From Cephalothrix simula (taxonomy: Eukaryota; Nemertea; Palaeonemertea; Archinemertea; Cephalotrichidae): a stretch of 13,378 bases of DNA. Made by a program: the position numbers and the translations under genes. Positions 1 to 10,200 of the stretch are shown one piece after another. Every line of letters begins with the position of its first letter. Position 1 is the first letter of the stretch. The notes under the pieces were generated by a model. It saw nothing but the letters and a program-made list of their open reading frames with translations, had not been told where the DNA came from and did no database searches. Location: positions 1 through 13,378 of the forward strand of contig JAXIUW010127781.1 of NCBI GenBank assembly GCA_035591015.1, written 5' to 3'.

Positions 1-878
1 TGTTGTATTAAAAGTCAAGTTTCTTTAATAAATGCACTGAGCGAAATGAGGCAAGAAAATTTTCAGTATTTTTTATATACACAAAGGACATGATCTACAG
101 GTCAAATGAAGATTTATATAAAAAATTTCCCAATTTCTTGCTGCATTGTCATAAAAAATTAAAGTTAAATTTTATAGTTATTATGCCAAGTGAAGCGGGG
201 CAAGAAAGTTTTAGGTATTTGTCATTCCAGAAGAGGAAATCTTGGGTCAGAAAAGTGTGTACAATGTAATTTAGAATGTGCTCCAAGCATTCAATATTGT
301 AGTGTGACACACAAAGGCTTAGAGAACTAAAAATACGGTCCTTTAAGCACGCTTTTTTGTTTAAAACCTTCTTCCCATGACGCAAGTAAAAATCGAAAAT
401 TAATGTTCTTTGTTTTCCTTGGGTAGTAAATCATGTTTTAATTCTTTTCAATATTTTTTATTCAAAGGAGAAAAAAGGTACAGTGATCATTTGAATTTAT
501 GTATTTGACTGCATGCATGATCATGCTTGAATTAAAGGTACTTTTTCGATTTAGCAAGAATAAAAATGAAACTTTTCACAAAACTGAAAATAGAAAATTT
601 TCCGTTTTAGCATGTATTTTGTTGTTGAACTGTTAAATGGATTGGAATTGTTATGAGATACATATGCATGCATGACAAAATTTGCACAGAAGGAATGTCA
701 AATATTTTTTGATTTAGTTAAGAGTTTTCACGTTGTTTTGTTCACCAGTTATCAAAATTGAACAAGAATAATATGAAGTATTTTGGCACTCATGTGACAT
801 TCGATACTTTTTCCATTTATTTTTTGATACTACATGTATCATCTTTCCATAGTATAACCTATTGATATATTTTTAAAG
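1..878 (+). other. Upstream intron (3' part), AT-rich
   Basis: AT-rich sequence with no coding stretch that fits AK9 on either strand. Two loosely similar segments lie near 37-75 and 183-222 (shared GGCAAGAAA...TTTT...GTATTT). A 12-bp perfect palindrome GCATGATCATGC lies at 515-526. No promoter or initiating exon could be supported here. Confidence 0.6.
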
Positions 879-1259
879 GATCCTCCTGGTTCAGAAAATA
901 CTGAAGACGTTCCTGCCACAGAGCAGCCTGAAGAGCAGCCGCAAAAACCTTCTGAAGATGATGATCCTGAAGCTAAGCCAGATGACGTTACTTCAGATGA
1001 TAAAAAAGATGACAATATTGTTGATCCTGCGGTAACTGAAGAATCTGTATCTGAACAACCTAAAAGTGATGAAGTTGCCACGAATTCTCCTAGAGACTCC
1101 CCGATCGCTTTAGTGGCTGAGCCAGGTGATTCTGTTGAAGATATTCAAAAGAAATTAGAACACGCTATCAGTGTTAGTGATGGGAAGTCAACGATTGAGG
1201 GAGTTGATATCGAAGCTCTTCTACGGGACACAAATTCTGATCCTTATGATGAAGATCAG
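879..1259 (+). CDS. AK9: AK9 exon 1 of window: acidic N-terminal extension
   Basis: 127 codons, phase 0 at both ends; acceptor TTTTAAAG before 879, donor CAG|GTAATA. The frame has a TAA at 855-857 upstream and no ATG anywhere in the exon, so it must be spliced to an earlier exon that carries the start. The first 80 or so residues are Glu/Asp/Pro/Ser/Lys-rich and look disordered. The last 45 (around EDIQKKLEHAIS and DIEALLRD) look helical and lead into DPYDEDQ, which lines up with the acidic run just before the first P-loop in vertebrate AK9. From memory, vertebrate AK9 has only about 30 residues before its P-loop, so most of this exon is an extension. The acceptor has a weak pyrimidine tract and is the least certain boundary in the model. 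Confidence 0.8.
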
Positions 1260-4200
1260 GTAATAAATATGAATACTGGCAATATCGTAATTAGGTGCGG
1301 ATAAACCAACCATTGGAAATTAAAAAAGGGTTTTGTTAGAAAGATATAACCATTTTCTTACTGGTATTTCTAGTATTTGCGATTTTCGAACGAATATTAA
1401 CTTGCATGGTGAAACGAATGCTCAGTTTGGTCTTCGGTTTAAACAAAAAAACTATCTTTAAGACCATCAATTTTCATAATATATATTTTCTCCAGTTTCT
1501 TTTTAAAAGGATAATGATATTTCTCCTTGAAATATGGGGAAATGAAAGAAGTTGGAAGATAGAATTTTACCACATTTGCATAGCACCACTTCGAGAGGCA
1601 CCCGATAGGTGCATGCTCTTTTTGCCGATCTATTAAATAAATAAAATTTAAAATGAAATTTTAAAAAAAAGAATTTTAAATTTGGTCTGTATAATTTGCG
1701 CAAATTTTAATTTTTTACTTTATTTTTTCAGACCGAACTGCGTTTTCTTCACACTAAACCCACTTGTTTTATTGTATTCGGCAAACCAGGAGCTGGAAAA
1801 ACCACGATTTCAAGGATGCTTGCACAAGAATGGAAATGTGAACTCGTCAGTAGTAAGTACTCCTTCCTATAAATTAAAATTCTGTAAACTAATTATTTCA
1901 AATAAGGTTTGCAACGTATCATGATTTCTTTAATTCTCTAGTTACTGATCTTATTCACCATGGTCTTGATTATGGGACTGAACTTGGACAAAAAGCAAGT
2001 GAATTATTGTTACGAGGAGAAGCTCTTCCTGAAGAAATGGCTTGTAAATTCATCGAAGAAAAGATTAACTCGCCGGAAGTTGCACACCATGGTGAGTCTT
2101 GATTACAATTTCAAGACCGTATGTAAAAATTAACAAATTAATTTTTTTAACAACAATATTTTTTTTAAATTTAATAGGGTACGTCCTCGATGGATTTCCT
2201 TCGCTAAGTGAAGAGTATTTAAGCATCAGTGATCAACTTGCTCTTGTCAAAAATTGGAAATTGAAGCCAGATTTTATTATTAATGTTAAGGTTTGTATAT
2301 CAATTACTTTATTACCATTTGGAATTAAATATAGAAAATAAGCAGATCGATTATGTAGATTTAGTTACTTGCCGTGATCAGTGAAGGGAACTTTTGATTA
2401 GATAAATTTTGGGTTACCTGAAATTTTTAGGTTTTGTTACCTTATCTTTTGGCTTTTTCCTTTAACCTAAAATTTTGGGTATTATTTACCCTAAAATCTT
2501 GAGTAATCGAAACCCAACGTTCAGTTACCTAATTCTTAATACCCAAACTATTTTACGAAACCCAAAAAATAAGGTATATAATACCTGAAACGGCAGATAC
2601 CCAAGACTACATACCCAAAAAATTTGGGTTTTTGGCAGATACCCAAATTCCAGGCTTAGGCTTTTGTCATAGTTTTTTTTAAAATCTTTACGTTACCAGA
2701 TGCCAGACACAGACTTATTTCACAGACGTGTTCATCAGCGTGTTGATCCTGAAACCGGTGATATGTTTACCAAAGATGTCTACAACCCTGATAAACCTGC
2801 CCCTGTTGTCAAGGAAAGGGGAGAAGGGGAAGAAGAAGAAGAGGAGGAGGAAGAGGCTGAAGAAGAATTAGAGGACGTAAGTTTTCGGATAATGTTTCAA
2901 GCTCGTCGATACACAGGTACACAAAGGGATAAAACAATGGATGAGACACCTTAAAACGTAAAAACTTTGGCACCCGTCAAGATCTTCTGATTTCTTCTCC
3001 CGTCGAGGTCTTCTAGAAGTGACACCCTTTGCATTTTGGGTAAATGCATGAAAAGTTTTTTCGGCGTTTCAAACATTTTCTTGTCCCTCTGCACTCGTGG
3101 CTTGTGGCGCAAAAAGTGTTACTTACTTTTTACCCCGAATCGTCCGTGGTTGAATGACCCAACCTAGGCGAGAAATTGCCGCCTCTAGAATGAGCAAACG
3201 GTCTATGAATGAGCACTGTGAGTACTGAATGTACTACGATATTTGAAAAGTGCATCATTTGGTGCGCCAAAGGGCTAAAAGTTACTTTCTTTCGGGGTGC
3301 CTCTTCCAAAGCAGAACGCAAAAAGTGACTTAGTCTACTTATGACTTTAAAAAAAAATTCACCACTGTTGATCACTGTTCCCCACCAGGTGGAGTAATAA
3401 ATTAAAAACTCCCCTAATTGTATAAAATTTTCCACTACCTTTCCGATAATGTCTCATCCAATTTTCTATCCATTTGTGTATTGAATTTTTTGCGCTCCTA
3501 AAAACTACTTTCTTTTTTGGATGTTTTTTCAGGAGGAAACACCTGTGGGAGAGTTACCACCTGAAGTTATTGAACGGTTAATGAAACGTCCAGAAGATCT
3601 CCCTGATTTAGTAACAAATAGCATCAAACGTTACAAATTAAATATGTTACGAACACTCGAGGATTATATGGCAGACCACAATCAACAATATTTAATCGAA
3701 TTTGATTCTAATCAACATTATTCAATTTTATTCAAACAATTAATACAAAAATTAAACTGTTTTGTGTTACCGCCCGCGGCTAGACCCATTCGCCTTCATG
3801 ATGCAGAGGAAGAAGAGATTCCGGAAGAAGTTGAAACTGATGAATTGATGAGAGCACTGGCTCCCAAACGTATGGTTGCGCCTCGATATAGATGGCGCAG
3901 GAGTAGATGGCTCCGAAACTGCCCTGTTGCTCTTCATGAGGGTAGTGTTATTCCCGGTAAACCTGAATTTTGTGTAAGGTAAGTTACTTTATCCACTTTT
4001 TATGAATACATGTAATTGATTACTCTGAAAATAATCTTAAATGTCTGTCAGGTCTGCGATAGCGCCCAATAGCTCAGCGTACCAGTGGTGTAGCTCGGGT
4101 GTTGCATGTGTTGCATATGCAACACCTAAAATGTTTTGGAAAATATATTTTCCAAAACGTGCTCAGTTTGATCTGAAACGTCTAAATCCGGTCTATTTTG

Positions 4201-7200
4201 AAAATCACTATATAGGGGGGGTCTGACTTTACTGTGACCCTCCTTAATTCTAAAACTGTAACCCTCGATCAAAAAACTGTAACCCACGATTGAAGAAACG
4301 GTAACCCGTGAGATGACTGGAAGCTGTAACCACAGCTAACGACATCTCACTGAAGATGCCTACAATACAATCAGAAATCAATGAATTTCTGATACAATAC
4401 AGAGTACAGACTGCGCGTGCTGCTAATTCATAACAACCATTTAAGAGCATGCGATAGCATACGGTCCTCTGATACAATTATTTGAATCTCCCTTATCTAG
4501 TTGCATATTTATTACGAACTATTTACATTTGTCTCTATAATAAATACCATCCCGTTTCGGAAGGCTTTTATCTCCAAAAGTGAATTTTGTTATATATATT
4601 TTTTCTCTAAAAATTTTCTTTAAGAGTACCAGGGAAGCCTTATTTTTGTTAATGCTATAAATCTTTCAGCTTCTGGGATGTGAATTTTAAAATTTCAATT
4701 TAAAAATCGACGGTCTTTATGCCCAGACATGCCTAAAATCGCTTGGCTTCCACACCAACCCCCCAAGACCCCCCTCCCGCTTCGCTCGTTTACGCTCACT
4801 CACGCATCCGGTGTCGGAATCCTGAAAAACTGTAACCCTTCAATTCTTTATGCAACACTGTAACCCCGAGCTACGACCCAACAGCGACGCCGCTGCAGCG
4901 TACCACGTATGGGCTTGAAGTACCATCTTCAAATTCGGATAGATGTTTCTCTTGCTCTAGCGGTATATAATTGCTTATTTCGTATACACTATACAAAGGC
5001 TACAGATACCTGCCGGACAGGCATGCCCAGTCATTTTCAATGAAAAGATTCATTAATGTTTATTTGCAAAGGGTACACGAGTAAGAAATTACAAAAAAAT
5101 TTTCAGATTTTTTAAAGCATCCCTAGGACCCAGGGCACAGCCACCATCTGGAATCTCTTTAAGATTTTTCATATCTATTATTTTGTCACTCCAACTGTGT
5201 GGTTTTATAATTTCTTGTGACGATACTTATAATAGTTTTATTTGTGTATTCTTACACCTTGATGCCCAAGAAAAAATGTTAGAATCGATTTGTAATTTTT
5301 CCTGGTTTTACCTGTTGTTTGGGCTGCAAGAATATTACTTGCCCCTATATTGTCTCCGTAAGTCTACAGAAAAATCATCCACTTCAGATTGGACGGGACT
5401 CGAACCAGCGACGTTCAAATCATGAGTCTTACGCGCTATCCACTAATAGGGTACACTACACTAATACCTGCGCTTCTCTCATATGCGCAAAAGCGACGAA
5501 AATTCAAACTAATTTCAAGCCTGTCTCAAATGCGCAAAAATATGGTGTTGCGCATACCAAAAGATGCGCAATATATTGGACTTTCGGGAACCGCAAGAAA
5601 AAGCTACCCAAAACGATGTCTCAGGAAACCGGAAGGGAACCAGTCTAAGGGTTTTTCCTTATTTTTATGACGTTAAAATTACAAAATTGAGCGTATAGAG
5701 AGATTTTAAAAATCAAATTACTAATCTTATAAATTTTGCAAATAAAGTTCAAGTAAAGCGGAGTTTCCTCTAGTTTTTAACCTCAAAATATGAATATATC
5801 ATCAATGTGAACATTTCGAGTAGCAATCCATTGAATGACGTCATTATCGAAATCCCCAGTAAATCGGCACAAAATGGTCTACCTACGCGCTTTTGCTAAC
5901 AATCATAGATTTTTTTCATATTTTAAACGCAGCTTAAACAACTATTTTTCTTGCTATGTTATAAATTTCAAGTAGATAACTTTCTTACTTTTTACACAAT
6001 TACCAATGAAAGTGTCCCCGACCTTCTGCCATCCGCTCACACAGACTAAAGGAATTCATTCTGCTTATAAATCTGAAATCCGAAGAAGTTTGATCAGGTC
6101 TACTAATGATTGGCTGAGAGCGCGAGAAGTCAGCTGGATTAATTAATTAATTTGATTGGCCAACATGTCTCAGAGCTGGATGATGCCGAGGTCAAATGAA
6201 AGGTGGCCTAGGTGTATCGAGATGGTATTTTTAAAATGAACTTTATTATTAAAAGAAATGTTTATATTTCAGTTTTCTCGATAAGATGTATTGTTTATCG
6301 TCTCCTGAAGCATTAGAAAAGTTTATGAAAAATCCCCGCCCGTACCTATTAGCCCCGCAACCACGACCACCGTGCAAAATTTCGGTACAAGGTCCTCCTG
6401 TATCTGGAACGTCAACACTTGCTGCCTTATTAGCTCAGAAATATGGTGCTAAAGTATTCAATATTGATGAGCTATGTGTATCAAAACTTAAAGAGGAGAA
6501 AGAAAAAGCGGTTGAAAATGCCCGACAAGAAGCAATAGAAAATGCCATCCTTACTGTTAAAAGTAAACTGCAGATGGAAGCTGAAGCAGCCTACCAGGCT
6601 AAGCAGGAAGCTTTAGCCGGTAAGTTTTTAATCTCCAATCAGAGCCTGCCCCAAGAGAGGGCTGTTGACCAGGGGGTAGTATTCTTGGGCTGTTGACCAG
6701 GGGGTAGTACCCCTGAATCCTCCCCGACCTTTAAAGTTATCCTAATACGTTTGGTTTCTCCCCTACATAGCGATCAGGGTGGCCAGTGGCCACTCACCTG
6801 GAAAACCTGGAAATCTGGGAAAAGTCAGGGAAAATGAAGATCATGAAACAGTGGCCACCCTTGCGATTCCAACGCGCAATAAAGATTTTTGCTATTCCCG
6901 CCCCGGTCCATAGAGTGGTCTGAGTGCTTGTGAACACTCCTACTTCTCTTTGGCCCAATTATAATGTGCTTAGCGCCGAAACAGCACCAGTAAAAGCCAA
7001 CAAAATAGTTTCAAATAAAGTTCTTTGTAATTAAAAAAAAAATCTAACGCGTAACTATACCGTAGATTTCAACATGATTTTTTGCCTTTTCTTGCCCCCC
7101 TCCCGCAGGCGTTAGTGATGCGCTATTTACATAGGATGATGGATAATACGTTTGATAACTTATCACATTCTCTAAAGCCTTAGCGTTCGTTCAAGTTTTT

Positions 7201-10200
7201 AACGTTCATCTTTTTATTTAAAAATCGTAACGTTAATTTTCATTCAAAATGTTTATCCTCTATTGTTTTAGCTGCTGAGGCAGCGGCAGCTGAAAATGAA
7301 GAAACTGAAGGTGAAGCAGACGATGACAAGGATGGAGAGGAAGGTGGAGAAACGAAAGGTAAAGTAATTTTGAAAAACTTCTTTATATTTTTGGAATTTT
7401 TATTTATATACATGTACAAATTTTATATTCATACATGTAAAAAATTAAGAGGGTAATCCCAATTAGTGTCCCATCCGGGATATCGATCTTACTATAATTA
7501 GGGTAATTCCACCTTTGCCGGTGTTCAGTTTTTAAAAATATTGTATTGGTAACTATAGTATTGGTAACTTCCTGCATCGAAAAAATACTGAGCGAGTGTA
7601 CCGTCATTTTGGCTACAGCTGGCTACAGTATAGTATCTAAGATTTTAAAAAAATTGTTTGTTACACGTTGCCCGCGGTTTTCTTGAAAGCCGGGGCCTAA
7701 ACCCCCTTGACCCTTATATTTTCTGAATCCTTGTGGAAAGCCCTGATCCAAGTTTATATTTTCAAAGGGGTTGCGCCGCCCTGGCGTTCCCCAGGACCAA
7801 AAATCTAATTTTTTTCCAAACATTTTTGAAAATTTAGGTATAAAATCACTATTTGAAGAAAAAAATTTCAAAAGTTTTTTTTTTTTAATTAATTTTTGAC
7901 CCTGGACGGCGCGACCCCTTTAAAAATACGAATTTGGATCAGGGTTTTCCACATGGATTCAGAAAATATAACGGTCAAGGGGGCTTATAGGCCCCAGCTT
8001 TCAAGAAAACCGTGGGGGGGGGGGGTTTCGTCTCATTTGTTATGTCCTGCAAATTTATCCATACATGTGTGTATATTTGTTAGACTTTATTTTGTTATGT
8101 TGGCTTGCACTTATTTTGCTGCTTTTTTGTTAATAATTTACTCATCAGACGAAGAAAAAGCGGAAGCTGATGACACAAAACCAGAAGCAGATTCAGACGA
8201 ATCGAAAGAGGAAGGAGAAGCTGCCGGAGGTGATGAGGTGCCTTCCGTGGTTGTTGAGGCAGCTGAAACTGCTACCGATGATGGTGGCATGACGGACAAA
8301 GTTGATGATGGTGTGTAGATTGAGATAATTGTCGTTTTAACTGAATTATCCTCTGTCTTAGCATAACTGTCTGTCTATCTGAGCATCCACAGATATTCTA
8401 AAATTCAAGCAACCGTTAAGTGCTATTTACTTATACAAATATAACTTATTCAATATAACTTTCATCCATCTTAACTAAAAGTTTCTTATTACATTTAATC
8501 TGAAGACTGTAACTGCTCTTTGCAAAACTTTTTAAGGTGTTGTCATCGGGGTACACTATACACTTATTCTTTTTGGCACGGTACTTTTCAGAATAAATGA
8601 GGGCCGAGGGGGAATAAAAATAGAATTTTTTAATGAGCTAATAAAATTCCATTCTCTTTTATTCTTCCCGTGAACGCTTAAATTTTTGTTTTCTATAAAC
8701 CTATCTGGTAGTGTCGTAGTCTTCTTTTTTTGAGCGAGTTGGCATTTCCCTATGAGACTTATATTTTCTGAATCCTTGTGGAAATCCTGATCCATGTTTA
8801 TATTCTTAAAGGGGTTGCGCCGCCTTGGCGCCGCCCAGGGACAAAAATTCGTCAAATAGTGGTTTGGGACCCCCAAATACCGCCAAAAGCTTAAATTTTC
8901 AAAGAAATAAAAAAATATTCGGAAAATATTAGATTTTTTGCCCTGGGCGGCGCATACCCTTAGAAAATATAAACTTGGATCAGGGTTTATTCAGAAAATA
9001 TTAGGGTCAAGGGTGTTTAGGCCCCGGTTTTCAAGAAAAACGCGGGGGGCTTTTTTCTGTTCATTTCTAACGTCGATAATGGTTACTTAGCCCTGGCGGT
9101 CATTTAGTCCTTCTACACCGGTATAATGTAGTAATGTTGTACATTGTTTGATTGGATTTCAGACTCTACTGATACGGCTCCAGTAATTGAAGTAGATGCT
9201 ACTCATCCTGAGGTTTTAGCCATCTTGGATAAAGTTGTCGAAGAGGCTGAGAAACAAGAGGTCACCTTAACTACCGAACAGTACATTGAAGTCCTAGAAG
9301 CTGCTATTGAAGAATATGAGAAAGAGTGCCGTTTGAAAAATGAAAACGGGCCATTGTAAGTCGGGTTAATAATATTATATTTTATCCAATTTATCTAAAT
9401 AACATGCACGCGCATATCTCAGAAAGTAGCCAGGATTTTTCACATTTTACTATCATTACATCGTACTCTCTCGATTTCCGCAAAATTTGGCCATGATCTA
9501 GTCCTTTGCTTAAACGAACCGTGGTAAATAATGTAATAATCTTTTAGCAACACTGATATGTAATTTATTTTCAGGCACGGTGGTTGGATTCTCGATAACT
9601 TCCCGAGAAATCGCGAGCAATGGACTGCTCTTTTCGAAAAGAATATTGTCATAGATGAGGTTGTTTATCTCCGTGATCCATCCGAAAATGGAACTTATCT
9701 TACCAAACAATGGTACCGTATTAACAGAGAGGAAATTGACTCAGTGCATAAACAGAGAGTAATGGAAGCTGAGCTTGAAAAGGCGAGGCGGGAGGAAGAA
9801 CAAAGGTAAGAATTTCATTTGCTGTTACCCCTTATGTGCTTTGTCCCTCCAGTAAAATTAATTAAAGTTCAAGTTAATGCAAATTTATTTTATTATTAAT
9901 GTGAGAACGTTAGAAAAAAATAGTTTATATTAAATTTTTGACTTCTGAATTTTTTAAATGTCATCTTGGAAATTAACATAATTTATGGTTTTCTCCCAAA
10001 TGACGCCATTTTGGAAATTATCATAATTTATGTATTTTTCCAGATTGCAAGAGGAAGCTGAACGAAAAGCAAAGGAAGAGGAAGCGAAGAGACTTGCTGA
10101 GGAGGAAAGGAGAGCAAGAATTGAAAATGGAGAAGAGATTGAGGAGGGTAAACACAACTTTAAATCCATTGTTATTTTACTTGATTATTCTTTTAGCATT

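Larger units (their letters stand above)
3979..6272 (+). other. Large AK9 intron, 2,294 nt, repeat-rich
   Basis: By far the longest intron seen, splitting the CPVAL module between the CV and SF residues. It holds twin palindromes (4108-4158), a CTGTAACCC array (4232-4331 and 4830-4867), a C-rich stretch at 4756-4780 followed by CGCTCGTTTACGCTCACTCACGC, a tRNA-like relic (5389-5453) and scattered ATGCGCAAAA words (5484-5570). From 5650 to 6272 I see only AT-rich sequence. No open frame looks like a transposase or reverse transcriptase. Confidence 0.7.
6620..7271 (+). other. AK9 intron, 652 nt, with duplication and short inverted-repeat element
   Basis: GT-AG intron. Just after the donor is a 28-nt-period duplication (6659-6709), then a short element with hAT-like ends (6775-6862). 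A decoy acceptor-like CCCCCTCCCGCAG lies at 7096-7108. Nothing else recognised. Confidence 0.75.

Noticed and set aside
2700-2702. ATG at the start of the LID exon as a translation start
   Set aside because: The previous exon joins in frame and encodes the P-loop half of the same domain, so this Met is internal.
3130-3435. 101-codon minus-strand open frame in the 2877-3532 intron
   Set aside because: No recognisable domain, composition is intron-like, and it lies opposite a well-supported intron.
4746-4810. C-rich stretch followed by CGCTCGTTTACGCTCACTCACGC as a CpG island or promoter
   Set aside because: Too short and flanked by repeat-derived sequence; it looks like part of a transposon relic.
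4232-4866. TAACCC words as interstitial telomere repeats
   Set aside because: The repeat unit is CTGTAACCC at 21-28-nt spacing, not a contiguous 6-nt telomeric tandem.
5183-5670. Overlapping plus-strand open frames across 5183-5670, including TGLEPAT- and RDSNQ-type peptides
   Set aside because: Those peptides are translations of the tRNA-like relic in two frames, a common false gene call.
5836-5843. TGACGTCA CRE-like site (also at about 12722)
   Set aside because: An 8-bp palindrome deep inside introns, with no promoter context; expected by chance at this length.
7096-7120. Acceptor-like CCCCCTCCCGCAG that could begin an extra exon at 7109
   Set aside because: In the carried-over phase it reads eight residues and then TAG, and it has no AK9 likeness. 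The acceptor at 7270-7271 continues the conserved frame.
7623-8876. Minus- and plus-strand open frames in 7623-7871, 7896-8148 and 8556-8876 sharing NPF-NIN-DQ type peptides
   Set aside because: The shared peptides come from the arms of the foldback element; there is no known domain and each frame is broken outside the repeat.
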